Assembly: GCF_000247695.1 (NCBI RefSeq)
Contig: NW_004624751.1
Location: forward strand, 21,856,669-21,920,668
DNA from: Heterocephalus glaber
Taxonomy: Eukaryota; Chordata; Mammalia; Rodentia; Bathyergidae
Length of the DNA: 64,000 nt
Direction: 5' to 3'
Below the pieces are notes generated by a model. It searched no databases. It was not told the origin of the DNA and saw only the letters and a list, made by a program, of their open reading frames with translations. Made by a program: the position numbers and the translations under genes. Positions 1 through 12,420 of the stretch are shown one piece after another (positions within the stretch are counted from its first letter, which is position 1; each line of letters begins with the position of its first letter).

Positions 1-554
1 TTCTTTCCTGAATGCACATATAAAAATCTGTCATTTACTTTGCTGAATTTTTACCATAATGCTTCAATACATTTCTATGCTACTAAATGACTATAAACTG
101 AAATATATAGATGCAGTTGTATCCTGCTGGGTATGTGGGGATCTATGGGGCTTATAGGAAGTTACCTTGTCTGGAGCCAAGCACGTGACCATAGTGCCAT
201 GAGCTCCTTACACTGCTATTTAGAAGAGGTTGGGCTTCCAGGACTGGCTTAGGCAAAGTGATAGGAACACAAGATGCCTGATGGGAACCTTTGGTTTTCT
301 TGGTTTTCTCTTTCCTTAGCATCTCTTAATGCAGGATCTTTGGCATTAGCTTCCTTCTCTGTATGAGATATCCAACTTTGGAGTAAATTTAGAGGTAGTA
401 TTGAGAGAGACATCCCTTTGTCATGGGAATGCAAAAATCGAGAACTTAAGTGATTCTGCTTTGTGACAGGCCTGTATACCCATTATTTTGCTTATTTTTT
501 ATAATCACTGTATCAGAAAGGACCAGATATATCCTGGTGTTGTAGCTATGAGGT
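1..554. other. Unassigned AT-rich sequence
   Basis: I see no gene or recognisable repeat here. A minus-strand open frame at 249-434 has no domain, no upstream signal and no recognisable homology, so it is treated as chance. Confidence 0.5.
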
Positions 555-690
555 AGAAGTTTTCACAGTCTCTTTTTAGATGAAGAAATCAGAGGTCAAA
601 GAAGTTATATGAATGGGCCAAGACCACATAGAACATGGCAGAAAGGGTTTGAACCTAGATCCATGCTTGCTCCTATTAAAGAAAAGAGCT
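555..690 (-). repeat. MIR SINE fragment
   Basis: The block reads as the reverse complement of a MIR: a 'gatgaagaaatcagaggtcaaag' type core, then a 'ccacatagaacatggcagaa' segment and a 'gggtttgaacctaga' B-box-side segment. MIRs are extinct tRNA-derived SINEs shared by all mammals. Diverged and truncated, so the ends are approximate. Confidence 0.7.
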
Positions 691-1370
691 TGCTTGCGCT
701 CTTCTCATTAACTCTCTGAAGCCATAGAGCTTCATTGAGCAGAGGTACATTTTGTGTAGGGTACTATATTAATTTTTCTCTTATGCCAGGAAACTGCCTG
801 AACGCTGAGTTAGAAAGCTTGACCCAAGGCTTTTGCCAGAAGAAGTGCGTCCTTGAACTATTAGTTTACCATATGTGGTTATCCCTTGTCATAGTCCTTG
901 CATCTCTTCAACAAGACTATTTTAAATGGGTAGAATATTTTAGCTACAGCAAGGTCATTTTCATCAGCTGCCACAGGACTTTTTCTTGATTTGCCAAGAT
1001 TTTTGAGAGCAAGACCATGTTGTCCTTTCCTTTTTTCTTTCGGAGGCTTTCTCACAAAGGTTCTTTTTTTCCCACGCTTCATATGAATGAAAGCATGTAG
1101 GAAACAAAAGAGTGGGTCCCAATAAAACAAACAAATGAAAAGCAAAAATGAAAGAAAAGGCAAGGGAATAAAAAAATGAAGAGAACAAAAGGAAAAGAAA
1201 AAGAAAATGAGAATCTTTTGCCAGGAGTATATTTAAAAATCAGCAATGAGGATTTTAGAAGTAGAAGGCAACCATTTGCTTCACATATTTATGGTGGTTT
1301 AGAATCAGCCGGGCCTGAATTTTAGTCCTCCTTTTCCTTTTCTGATGACACATTTAGACACTCTCTGAAT
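691..1370. other. Unassigned sequence with an A-rich stretch
   Basis: No gene seen. The stretch 1125-1215 is strongly A/G-rich (many AAAG/AAAA runs) and creates two overlapping lysine/serine-rich or phenylalanine-rich frames on the minus strand, which are composition artefacts. Confidence 0.45.
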
Positions 1371-1374
1371 GCTC

Positions 1375-1550
1375 TCTTACCAGGCATGCAATTTCAGTCA
1401 AATTGCTTACTTCCATATGCCCTAATTTCCTCATTTACAAAATGGAAATAATATTAGTACCTACCTCATAGAGTTCTTGTGAAGATTAACTGAAATATTC
1501 CTGGTTCAAAGAAAACTTCAAATGAATTATAGTTAGTATTGTTATTATTT
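1375..1550 (+). repeat. MIR SINE
   Basis: Plus-strand MIR core: 'cctaatttcctcatttacaa', 'aatggaaataat', 'acctacctcatagagttcttgtgaagatta' correspond to the conserved MIR central domain (cag-tttcctcatctgtaaaatgg, then acctacctcatagggtt-ttgtgaggatta). The 3' part is decayed. Confidence 0.8.
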
Positions 1551-4500
1551 AGTAGTCACACTAAGATCATACGACTAGTTTGTAGCACTCCTGGCAGGTC
1601 TTTTGACTAAGTCCATTTCTTGTTCCTGTCTATTTCCCTCTAAGACAGATGTATACATTGGACATCAACATTAACATCAACTTTTAATATCAGCCCAGTT
1701 TATAGACAACTAAGAAAAACAAACTGGAAGCATGATATTGCTAATTTTAACTTTATTAAATGTTTTCTAGTTGTTGCTTTATAATGGGATGTTTGCCATT
1801 TTACTGTTAATTAGATGTTTCACCTTTATATCAACATTTAATGAACTCTAGCAAATGTCTGTTAATTTATAAATTTTAAGCTATATTACCAACTATTTAC
1901 CAAAAAGAAAATCTATTTTTTTCATCCTATTATCCATTTTCATGCAACTTATCAGCTTGATCCACTACCTAATTCTATACAAGTTTGTCACCCTAAAATT
2001 ATAATTTCCCCTTTAAGAACAAGTCAGATAGTGACTGGTTCTAGAGAGAATTATTGGCGAATATGAGCACTGATATTGTAATTTCCATTAAGAAAGCTGT
2101 TGATATTTACAAAATGAACCCCGACTTTACAAATAATTTATTCTTTACTGTTTTTTCAGATTTCAAAAAAATTGTTTTTAATGAGAGTAGCTTTTCTTTC
2201 ATGAAATTTATTGATAAAAAAATCATGAATAAAGAATCACTGTTTTCTCCCATAAAATATAATGGCAATATACTTGTTTTATGTCCTCAAAAAACTTTAA
2301 GACTAATGATTTCTAAAGCCAAAAATACCTCATTTGTAAAGATTTAGGAACCAGAATGAAAATTTTAAGGTTAACTGTGTTTACATGCATGAGTGATTAT
2401 TGTATAAGCATATTAATAATAAATCACAGGGATTTATAAATAAGTTATCTATGGTAAACTAAACTAAGACTTCTAATTTCCTCTTTAACTTAGCACACAT
2501 TGAGTTATTATTTAACTATAAGCTGTTTAACAATTAACTACAGATGTTTTCTAGATTTTATAAATCTCCTCTGGAGATATACAAATCCAGATATTTGCTA
2601 TAGAAGATACTAATTTATAACCTTTATCTTATAACCAATAACTTGCTAGACATTGTGTAGTTTGTTGTTAAACATTACTTTAGAAATATCTATTTATGAC
2701 AACCTGACGTATCATAATTACATTAAATTCTTGAATCTCATTGTGTGGAAGACCTTATTTTTAAAGATCATGGTAAACTGCATGTAAATGACATGAGATC
2801 TTCAAATAGTTTTCAAAAATCATCAGACCTGAAAAAGACCATTTACTCCTCATAATTGAAATGGAACTGCTGGTGCTGACCTGAGCCTCTTTTCCTCACT
2901 TAGTTCTGATCTTCACATCCCTAAGAGAATGCAAAATCCTGCCTGCCTCTAGCACATGCTGTTAAATCTGGATTTTATAAAAATAGCTGTAATTATTAAA
3001 GCCCAATGATCTGGTACTTGTGAGGTCTTTTTTGATTTACGTTAATCATATTGTGCAATGGGACCAATATTTATTGTTACACTTAGATTCCTTTATGAGA
3101 CAGAGGGTTGCCAATTTGGTAGTAAATCGAGTGTGTCAAAGACTTGGATAAGCGCCAGTGTCAAAACAGGCACAGAAAATGTGCTCCTACTGCAGGTGAG
3201 AGGAGACTAGGCAAACTTGTATTGTTTCTGTCAGCTCTAGGATAATTAATTTCAACCATATTAACTGAATTAAAATGTGACAATTATTTATTCCCTGGAC
3301 TGCTTTTCTGGAAGCTCTCCAATTTTCCTACCCTATTTTGGAAAAAAAGCTTAGCTAAAATAGGAGCGAATCATTAAGAATTGATGCATAGATGGTGTAC
3401 ATATTCATATAAAAATGACACCTTTAAAGCATGATCTTTAAACACTAGTGGAGAGGAAATGTATATGAGAACAGACCATAACTCTCCCTGGCACAGCTGG
3501 AATGCTGGATGATGAAAAGTAAAAAGAGCAAACTATTAGCCAGCCTTTTGGGCCTGCTGTATGGATCTCCATTCCTCACACAAATCCGTGTTGGCTCATT
3601 TGCTGATAGCTGTGATTGACTGTTGGGTCGTATTATCCCCTGCTGTTCCCCCTCCTTCACTTCTGGGGATGTCAACAGCAGGAATCTTCAGTCAGGGCTC
3701 AATTGATTATCCTCAAAATTTGCTCCACTATTGACCATAATGGGAAAAAAAAATTTGTGCCTCTGAATTATTCAGAATGAAAATATACACAGAAGAAATC
3801 GATAAGGCACATCTGATATTAAAGACAAATTAAAACAGGCAGTAGAAGGGAGCTTGAGGCAGCTGCTATAAACAAAGAAGAAGGCATTTTGGAGATAAAG
3901 GGAAAGTGCTTGTGCTTTTTTAAAAAAGATGTTATAGCTGTCAAAGCTTTTCAAAATTAATAGCTTTATTAATGGAAGCATTAGGGCTTCCTGGCTAGCT
4001 AGTTCCTTGTAACTGTTTGAATTGTATTTGAGATTTCAGATCTGTAATTTCTTTCTAAGAGTCTCACAGTCTTTTTTAACTTATCTGTAACATGCTCGGC
4101 TGGAGGGATAAAATCATAGAAAAATGCTCAGGTCAAAACCAAGACAGTAACAAATATCTAAGGCCAGGCACTAGGCCCGATAGAATTTGATAGGAGTTAG
4201 AAATTATCCAGCTGAGAAAGAAGTGCTCTTCTCATGATCACATTTTGTGACGCACACACTTACTTCACATTCTGGACAGAAAGATCCCAAGCTCCTGGAC
4301 ATTTGTGCCAGTAAAAATGAGGAATATGTGGAGTTTCTGGGATAGAAATATCTCCCAATTTAATCTGGATTTCTGAAGAGAGAAGAGTCTATTCAGATTG
4401 ATTTCAATGGCAGTAAAATAAACAATTTTCAATTATCTGGAAATCTGATTTCCTTCAGTCCCTTGTTTATCTTCATTAACAGATGTGTTCAGTGCAAATT

Positions 4501-4585
4501 ATCAAAAATATTGTTTAGCTTCTCATTCTCATCCTGTCTGTGAGGGGTTAGTCTTGGTTATTAATCTATTCTCTTATGCTGGAGA
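1551..4585. other. Unassigned AT-rich unique block
   Basis: About 3 kb without a recognised gene or repeat. The only sizeable frame (2054-2347, plus) is low-complexity in codon use (Ile/Lys/Phe/Asn rich, as expected from roughly 70% AT DNA) and has no recognisable domain. A few shorter, slightly GC-richer stretches (3440-3690) carry nothing I can identify. Confidence 0.45.
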
Positions 4586-4589
4586 CACA

Positions 4590-4930
4590 TTTAGCAACTA
4601 GCTTGAGGAGCTCGAGACAAACACTCACCCCTATTCCCAGCCCCTGACTCCAGGATGAGGAACCAGCTTGAAGCACAAGGAGATTTATTTATTAGGTAGG
4701 TGGTTACAGTCTCTCTTGACTCTTGGTGGAAATGTCACTCAATTAGGAGTCTTTCTCTGGACCGCTGAGTGAAGAGACGATTCTCCTGGGATGATTCTCT
4801 TTTCCTACCCTGCTTCTGAGGTGAGGCCTTGGTGGATGGGGAAACACGCTCTTTCTCTGAAGGGGACCTGCCTATTACAGGACAGCATCTGTTTGGTAAA
4901 GACGGAGCTTTGCCACTTTCATTTTGGGCT
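4590..4930 (-). repeat. Possible LTR fragment, family unknown
   Basis: This block is GC-richer than its surroundings. Read on the minus strand it has an AATAAATAAATCTC polyadenylation-like segment (near 4683-4697) followed by a C/T- and G-rich tail, the general order of an LTR R/U5 region. I found no matching target-site duplication and no clean TG...CA ends, so this is only a possibility; it could equally be unique sequence. Confidence 0.25.
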
Positions 4931-5795
4931 CTCCTATTGATTTAATATTTATGGGAAAAGTCAGTAACACATGATTTATTTTTTAAAGATATAGGGTAAA
5001 AACTGTGTATTTGTGAGTTATAACTTGGTCAGTTCCAATAGAGCATTGTCTGACTTTTGCTTACTATCAGGTGAGAGAAAAGCAGTTCAACATTAGGTGT
5101 GGGGCAATTTTTATAACATTCTATGACATCACTGAGATCAGAGCAGGGCTTTGTCACTGTTTCAGGGAGTTTCCTTGGCATGGCCTGTCTCTCAAGTTAC
5201 TGCCATTAAAAATGATCAGATAAGAGAAGAGGAACATTAAGTAGCTCACACTCCTACTCTGACATTCCCATCTTTCTTTTTTCCACACATGTGAATCACT
5301 TTCTAGCATCGCAAATGCTGTCACCCTTTCTCCTTCTTACTCTCTAAAAGTGACAAATTTACTACTTTTCTTCTCTTTAATTCCAGTACTCCTGTAGTTC
5401 TGCCACACTTGCCCACACATGTGTAGTTGCTTCCCCCTTTGGTGGGAAGTGTGAAGCAGTCAGGCAGGATTTGTGTATCTACCTCAGACAGCATCTGCAC
5501 TCTTTACTTTCCCTTCCTGGCTTTCCCAGGGGTGGGGAGTTGTATCCCTCTTGCCTCTTCAAGGACACTGCCTCAGCTATACTTATTTCCTGCATCATCA
5601 GTTTCTATTTTTCTACCAGATGATTTCCATTGGCACACAGACAATGTGTTGTCTCTCCGAGGTTGAAACAAACAGAAATACCAGTCAAACAACCAAAAGC
5701 CTTTCTTGGCCCCATTTTCTCCTGTTGCTGTCCATTTTTTCTTACCTTTTCAAGCCAACTCTATGAAATAGTTACCTATTTCACTGTCTACAATT
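4931..5795. other. Unassigned, pyrimidine-rich in part
   Basis: No gene recognised. Overlapping plus-strand frames between 5427 and 5911 arise from C/T-rich sequence; they lack domains and overlap each other in three phases, a sign of composition rather than coding. The third frame also runs into L1 sequence. Confidence 0.4.
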
Positions 5796-5799
5796 ATTC

Positions 5800-5992
5800 T
5801 TTTCCCCTGTACTTTTTTGCAACTTTTTATTCTGGAACAAGTTTAGATTTACAGAAAAGTTGCAAAAATAGTACAGAAATTCCCATATGCACTTCACTTT
5901 GCTTCTTCTAATGTTAATATTTTACATAATCATAGTACAATGATCAACCCTGAGAATTCCCATTTGCTCTTGAACCTCAGCAGTTATGTTCT
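5800..5992 (-). repeat. Old L1 (L1M/L1ME-type) 3' UTR fragment
   Basis: The plus strand reads 'gtttagatttacagaaaagttgcaaaaatagtacagaaattcccatatgc' with 'taatgttaatattttacataatcatagtac', a phrase of ancient L1 3' UTRs in reverse orientation. The same UTR recurs, more fully, at 8041 onward. Truncated on both sides. Confidence 0.7.
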
Positions 5993-5995
5993 TTC

Positions 5996-7125
5996 TTGCC
6001 TGGAGACAAGGTTATAATAATTTCCACATCACTAAATTCAAAGGTCAGTTCTCAGATCTTATCTTACTTGACCTATCAGCAGCATTTCATATGATTGATG
6101 ATGATTCCCTCCTCCTAGCGTTATTCTTCCCTTGGATTCCAGGTTAGGATTTCGTACTTCTCCTTTTGCTTTACTTTCAGCCCATGCCTCTGGTTAGTGT
6201 TCTGTGGTGGTTCTTTTTGAAGGTTTTGACTTGTTCACATTGGAAAGCCCCAGAGCTGAATCCTTGGACCTACCATTGTGACTTCCTTGGTGACCAATCA
6301 ACTCTCTTGGCTTTAAATAGCACCAGTACACTGATGGCTTATGTACTTTGTAACTCAAATTTATTTATTCAAGATTGATGATACCTTTAAAGTTTATCTG
6401 GAATTGGTCAATTTTCATTACCTTCTTTGCCAAGAAGATCTTTGCTGTGATCTCTTTCTCAGATTATAGCTACCTCACTGATCTCCTTACTTCCCAGCTA
6501 CTTGCCACCTACAGTGCTCTTGTTAAACTAACAGATTATGTTACTATTGTTACTACCATAGGGTATATGTACTGTATGTAGGACGGCTCCCCATCTCAGC
6601 CAGAATAAAAACCAAAAAAAAAAAAAAAGGTGTACAAGGCTCCACATGGCCTGAATGCCCTCTCCATTGCTTCTCAACCTCTTCTCTTACTTGTTTTCAC
6701 ACAACCCACACTACTGCAGCCCTATTTGCCTTCTTGCTATTCTTGGAACATTCCAACCTATTTCTGCCCCAGGTCCTTTACATGTGCTGGCTCTTTTTCC
6801 TGAAATGCTCTTTTTTTAACCATCTTCATGGCAGACTTCTTTAACACTTTCAGTTCTTTGTTCACATGCCACTTCTCATTGAGGGTTACTTTGATCAGAC
6901 TTAAAATTACTTCTCCTCCTGCCCGAGAGCTCCTGTCCTCGTAACCATTTTTTTTTGGATTTTACTTATAACCACTAGCATACTGCATATTTTACTTTTA
7001 TTTTGTTTCTTTCTGCTAAAATGCAAGTTCTATTAGATTAGCAATTTTTTTTCTCACTCGACTATAATCATCCCCAGTGTTTTCCACGTTGCCAACAATA
7101 TGGTAGAGTCTCAAGAAATATATAT
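5996..7125 (+). repeat. L2 LINE, reverse-transcriptase part to 3' end
   Basis: This is a plus-strand L2 (CR1/Jockey-clade LINE). At about 6066-6130 a frame still reads LDLSAAF-H-IDDDSLL, the decayed form of the LDLSAAFDTVDH motif of CR1/L2 reverse transcriptases. Around 6240-6340 come the L2 'gagctgaatccttggacc' and 'ggctttaaatagcacc...tgatggctta' segments. From 6590 the typical 3' region follows (overall order: aggctcc-catggcctgaatgcc; ccaggtcctttacatgtgctgg-tctttttcctgaaatgctc; ttctcattgagggttactttgatcagac; the aagttctattagatta segment; then tcaagaaata). Many stops and indels make it non-functional. An A-run of about 15 lies at 6615-6628. Confidence 0.8.
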
Positions 7126-7164
7126 ATATATATTTTTTGCATAATGGTAGGAACCTTCCATATG

Positions 7165-7280
7165 TCTGTGATACAGGCAAGGCAAGTATTACCATTCCCA
7201 TTTATTGGAAAGATAATAAAGCCTCACAGGTTAAGTAACTTGTCCAGAGTAAATGAGAAGTCTGATATAAGAAAGTTCCA
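7165..7280 (-). repeat. MIR SINE fragment
   Basis: Reverse-oriented MIR: 'attaccattcccatttattggaaagataataaagcctcacaggttaagtaacttgtccagag' mirrors the MIR core (cctcagtttcctcatc-gtaaaatggg and tgaccttgggcaagttac). Confidence 0.75.
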
Positions 7281-8040
7281 TCCTTTCAACTTCAAGTACC
7301 TGGGCATTTCCCTACATGTGACATTTAATTCAGGAGAGGTCCTCCATCCAAAGATCTTGCTAAACTTTGTTAGCTGAGGGTTGTAAGAACTAATCCAGGG
7401 ACAGAGGGGTGTGTTAAAGTCATTGGTGATCAACTGATTAAATTGTTTGGATCCGAACTGCTTTTCACAAGAGAAGAATTCCAAGTAAGCTCTCACTGTA
7501 GGATGACAAGAAAGAACATTAATCTGCCAGAACAGCTGTTTGCTCTTATAAAATACATCAGTCTTCATAATAATGGAAAATCCAAGAGGCAGCTTTGCTG
7601 ATTGAATTGAAAGTCAATGAGAATCAAGGAATTGTCCATGTTGAATTATTAAGTAACAATTTCTAAATTAAGCCTTTTGGATGAGCAGCAAACTGGACTG
7701 AAGATTGCACAAATGTATGTTTTCTTCACTTCCCTATTAGAAGTTATATTAGATGTATGCTAGCACATCAATCAAAGACTGCAGCACAGGTGTGTGAAAT
7801 GGCCATCCATCAAATGGGATCTTTGGCCACTCCACAGCAGAGTAATTTGGAACCTGTTCAATGGCTAATGCACAGGAAAAGGGAGAGGCTGTGCAGAGCT
7901 ATTAGTTGAATTCAAAAGAGCGCAGAAAATATAAATTGATGCTGGAATGAAATCGGAAGATATACTCAGCAGTTTGCTTCTTCTGATTTAGATTGCCAGT
8001 TTGAGAAGTGGAAGAAATAATGCAGGAATGTGTGGAGAGA
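7281..8040. other. Unassigned unique sequence
   Basis: No gene or repeat recognised. Opposing frames at 7144-7377 (plus) and 7224-7568 (minus, 114 codons) overlap each other and have no identifiable domain; the plus frame starts in MIR sequence. Confidence 0.4.
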
Positions 8041-8924
8041 GTCCATTTTTTAAAGTAAACTTTTCTGGAATACTTTTGGATCAGCAGAAAAATTGAAAAG
8101 ATACTACGTAGAATTTCCTATCTCTCACAGATCTCCCCCATTATTAACATTCTAAGTTAGTATGGAACATTTGTCACCATTAATGAAACAATACTGATAC
8201 GACATTATTATTAACTAAAGTCTGTATCTTATTCAGAGTTCCTTAGTTTTTTCATTTAGTGTTACTTTGCTTTTTCCCATTGAGGACACCATGTTACATT
8301 TAGTTGTCAGGTCTCTTCAGGCTTCTCTTAGATATGACAGTTTCTTAGATTTTCTTGCTTTTGATAATCTTGACAATTTTGAAGAAATTGTTAAATATTT
8401 TGTAGAATGTTCTTTAACTTGGATTTTTTTGTAATTTAATTGGAATGACATGTTTTTGAAAGGACGATCACAGAAGTAAAGTTATCTCCTATATCAAAGG
8501 TACATAATGTCAATATGGGTTATAACGGTTGGTGTTAAACTTGAACATCTGGCTGAAGGGATGTCTGTCAGATTTTTTAAGTGTAGTTATCCTTTTTCTT
8601 CTCTTTTCATACTATACTCTTTGGAAGGGAGTCTTTACATGTAGCCCCACTTAAGGAAAGAGGAGTTATATTCCACCTCTGTGTGAGTGGAGGGACTACA
8701 TACTGTATTTGGGATACTTCTACCAAATACACTTGTCTTTTCTCTTATTTTTCATTCATTCATTCATTATGGAATCATGGATAATTATCTTGTACACTGA
8801 GCTATGCTCCAATACCACTTTTTTTTTTACTCAAATTGTTCCTGCCTTGTCCTTTGGGAACTCTTTCAATTAGTTCCTGCATCCTTTTGATATACCCTCA
8901 TCATTGTGTTCTTGTTGTAAATAC

Positions 8925-9005
8925 TATACATATATATATATACTCACACCACACACACATTTATACGTACAGCTATATATACATATTCATGTATATATAC
9001 ACACA
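8925..9005. repeat. AT/CA-rich microsatellite
   Basis: Imperfect TATA, ACAC and TATATAC runs ('tacatatatatatatactcac', 'accacacacacat', 'atgtatatatacacac'). It gives an isoleucine/tyrosine/histidine-rich plus frame that should not be read as a protein. Confidence 0.7.
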
Positions 9006-9783
9006 ATTTTGTGTGTTATGTATTCATTTATGTATAGGATTGTTTGTATATTTAAGCTAAACATATATTGATATCAATGACTCTTGACTTTATTACCATA
9101 TAGATCCTTCTAGTTTCTACTCCTTACTTATCTCTCATTCTAGTGAGAATTTGGCTACTCATCATGTACCTGTTTAATTTCAATATATATGCACAATATG
9201 TTCAGAATTTCTAGTCCTTACCCAGTGGGAAACAATTTTATCAATCAGAGTTGGTGCTATTAAATAGCTTGCTTGGCCATTAGTCTTGCAGGCTCTACTT
9301 GTTTCCAAAGTTACTCGCACTCCACCACTGACACCTGCATTCTTTTGTTACCTTCTACATTTCTTTCTAGTATCTCCTACCTTCCCCTACTTAAAATAGC
9401 TGCAGAATTAAGGCCTATTCTTAGTGGTTTTGACAAATGTATAATGTCATTAATTCATAATTATAGTATTATACCAAATACTTTTTCTGCCCTAATAGCT
9501 TTCAGCTATTATGTCCTCACTCGTTTCCTTCTAACTCCTGGAAATCACTGAACTCTACCATTTCTATAATTTTGCCTTTTCCAAATGTCATGTAATTGGA
9601 ATCACACAGTGCATAGCTTTTTCAGATTGTCTTGCTTCAGTTAGCAACATGCATTCAGCATTCATTCAGGTCTATGTGGCTTGATACCTTATTACTTTGT
9701 ATGGCTGAATAGTATTCCATCGTGTGGACTGACCACACTGTATACCTGTTCATCTACTGAAGATGATAATGAAGAAAATTTTG

Positions 9784-9880
9784 GGGTTAAGGCTGTAGCT
9801 CAGTGATAGAGAACTTTCCTACATGTATGAAGCCCCAGGTTTAAGCCCCAGCACCTTACAGAAACAAACAGCAACAAACA
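9784..9880 (+). repeat. ID SINE, older type, inserted in L1M
   Basis: tRNA-derived ID body with A-box 'tgtagctcagtgatagag' and B-box-like 'gtttaagccccag', followed by a CAAACA-rich tail. It interrupts the L1M, so it is younger than that element. It lacks the GGTACC 3' end of the main ID class in this window. Confidence 0.8.
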
Positions 9881-10250
9881 CATATTTGTTCATATCTGGT
9901 TATGAAAAAGCTGACATGCATATTTGTTTGCAGGGTTTTATGTGGACACCAGTTTTAGAATGGGTAAATACCAAGGAACATGATTGCTGAATTATTATGA
10001 CTGTGTTTAATTTTATAAAAAAACCTGCCAGACTGTCTTCTAGAGTGGCTATACTGTCTTGTATTATACAAGCAATGAATGAGAATTCCTGTTGTATCAC
10101 ATCCTAGCTAGCAATTGGTATTGTCAGTTTTTATATTAGCCATTACAACAGCAGGTAGTGGTGTTTCATTATTATTTTAATTCACATATCCTTAATAACA
10201 AATGATGTTAATCATCTTTTCATATTCTTATTGAGAAAAAAATCTGTTTT

Positions 10251-11935
10251 TAAGGGTCCAAAATCTCTTACTTGACATGAAATGGCTTTCTTGTGCTGAG
10301 AGTTTACCAACTTTTAGTTTGAACTTGTAGAAATTGGGAGAATGGAATTAATGCATTTTTTTTATGTTGTAATCTTTTGATGGCTGAAAATAGTTCTGAC
10401 ATTATTACAGAATGGGTCGTGGGGAGATGGCAATGTCCTTACTGACAACAAGTCTGTTTTTTGTATGACTATTTGCAGTGAAGTTGATTTGTATGGCAGA
10501 TAATATTATTTTTGAAATTTTAGGAAGAGTACAACTTTTCAATAAATTCTCCCAAGTGATTTATACAATTCTGACTCATCTATGACTATCTGATTAAAGG
10601 GCACTGGACAATTACAAGGGCTACCTTACAGTCTTCCATGCTTCTGGCTTTAATATTCTGTGCTAGATTCACAGAACTCTTTTATAGATGCTAAGCATTC
10701 AATCCTGAAGGCTCCACTTCATCATCAGGTAATTAGTATTTTCATTAACTTGCTTATTGTCAAGGAAAATGAGCCTTGATCATCTAATTTTTCCTCAATG
10801 AGTTGAATATTGTAATATATCTATAATTAATGTGCTTTATGCCACAAACGTGTAATGGAGTGGAAATCTGAGGCTGCTCCCAGCAGTCACTGTCAGTAAA
10901 TGTTTGATGAATAAACAGAGATTTTCTAATGGGAAATGGTGGAGACTTTTATAAGCAGACACAATAAAGACTTTATTAACATACTTAAGAAGCATTCTGG
11001 GAAATAGAATTGAATGCATTATTACTGTGGGGTCCTTTTGTGAAAAGTAAATTTTATTGTCCCCATAACAAATGCTTACTTGTCTGATGCAAGCTGTAGT
11101 ATCAGTATTTTATGGCATATTCTATAGTTTAATACAGTGAGGCTTAAATTAGCTACATATTCCTTATGCATTGGAGAATGTGGGAAAAAAACCTCAAGTA
11201 CCAACAATTCTGTCTGTTAATCATTTGCATACTTGGTTTACTTGGAGAGGAAACAGTGTACCTATTTCAGCATTTTTAAGGGCCCCAAGACAAATTTCAA
11301 GTATTTATGCTAGCTAATAAATAGAAGTAAATGTGTATCTGTTTAATTTCCTACATAGAGTAATTTTAAATAGTAGGTTTAAGACAAAAAAAGTTTTAGA
11401 GAATATATTCATATGCTCTAAATGTAGAATCAAGAGACATGTGGAATTTATTGTGTCGACATAGTTTTCTTTGCGTATGAAAGCTGTGGTATGACAAATT
11501 CCACTTTCATCGTTATTTGTTAAGCAGAATCAGAAGGGCAGAAAGGACCCTGGCTGTAGTTCTGTCTCCATTCTAAGGATGTGGCGTTGGTGTTGGGAAG
11601 CCTTTAAAGGATTTCTTCAGGGTTTTATAGCTAGAAAATGTCTACATTGGAACACAGGCCCAGATAACCTTGCTTTTCTCACTCTGCCGTGAGTATGGAT
11701 TTCCCAGTGGTCAACCTCTTGTCAAGCGAGCGACTTGCACAAAGCTGCCCCTAATACTGAATACTGAATCTTCCATTGACGTACAAGAGTCGCTTCTAAG
11801 ACTGCACTAACTTAGTCCAACTCTGGTTCTAAGTATTCTAAAAAAAAGAAATTGAAATTAGAAAATGAGAACCGTGACCATGACAAGCAGGGAGCAAGTC
11901 TGCTCTTTGCATTATTAAGACAAACGATTTCCTAA
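10251..11935. other. Unassigned unique sequence
   Basis: No gene or clearly recognised repeat in about 1.7 kb. The minus frame at 10837-11019 has no recognisable domain. The stretch 11520-11680 has a faint MIR-like feel (ggttttatagctagaaaatg) that I could not confirm. Confidence 0.4.
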
Positions 11936-11939
11936 AATA

Positions 11940-12420
11940 AAAATCAGATCATGGTATTTCACCACTCAAACTGTCCAGTGGCTTCCCATTGCTCTTGGTT
12001 TAGAGAGTAAGCTTTCTATAAGGCCCTCATCACCTGCTCACATCTCTAACATTATCTCACCCTTGCTCCCCCTCACTGTGCCTGGACATATGGGCCTTAT
12101 TTCAGCTCCTCAAATATATCATGTCTTCTTTGAACATTAAGCCTTTTTATACTTTGTTTGCTAATTCACTGTCCAGAATTTGGGTCAAACATCATTTTCT
12201 TGGGGACACCTTCTCTGGGACAGTTTGTTTTTCTGTGTCTTCACAGAACTGCAAATGATCTCACCTCACCTTTGTGGTAATTTGAATGAGGCTTGTCTCT
12301 TTCCACTTGCTGGAAACTTCTTTGATTTGAATTTATACCTATTTCTTCTTACTATTATATTCCTAGTGCCTTACACAATGTCTGATACTCAGAAGTCTTT
12401 TAAGTAAAGAGTTTTTTACA
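11940..12420 (+). repeat. L2 LINE 3' region
   Basis: Plus-strand L2: 'atcatggtatttcaccactcaaactgtccagtggcttcccattgctcttggtttagagagtaa', then 'ataaggccctcatcacctgctcac', 'gacaccttctctgggacag', and a 3' end 'cctagtgccttacacaatgtctgatactcagaagtc'. The order matches the L2 3' half. A 75-codon frame at 12180-12407 lies inside it and is not a gene. Confidence 0.75.

Larger units (their letters stand above)
8041..10250 (-). repeat. Old L1 (L1M/L1ME-type), 3' UTR and end of ORF2 region
   Basis: A long reverse-oriented ancient L1. The 3' UTR comes first on the plus strand (8041-8910: 'gcagaaaaattgaaaagatac', 'ttagttgtcaggtctcttcagg', 'acagtttcttagattttcttgc', 'tattttgtagaatgttctttaac', 'attcattcattcatta'). 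It continues through 9060-9780 ('tggaatcacacagtgcatag', 'tagtattccatcgtgtgga') and resumes after an inserted ID at 9881 ('gttttatgtggacaccagtttt', 'gggtaaataccaaggaacatgattgctgaa', 'ttcctgttgtatcacatcctagctagcaattggtattgtcag'). AT/CA microsatellite sequence lies at 8925-9005. Fully decayed; frames in it are not genes. Confidence 0.8.

Noticed and set aside
2054..2347. 97-codon plus frame beginning MANMSTD
   Set aside because: Ile/Lys/Phe/Asn-rich as expected from AT-rich DNA; no domain, no promoter or splice signals recognised.
8836..9060. Ile/Tyr/His-rich plus frame
   Set aside because: Arises from the AT/CA microsatellite inside old L1.
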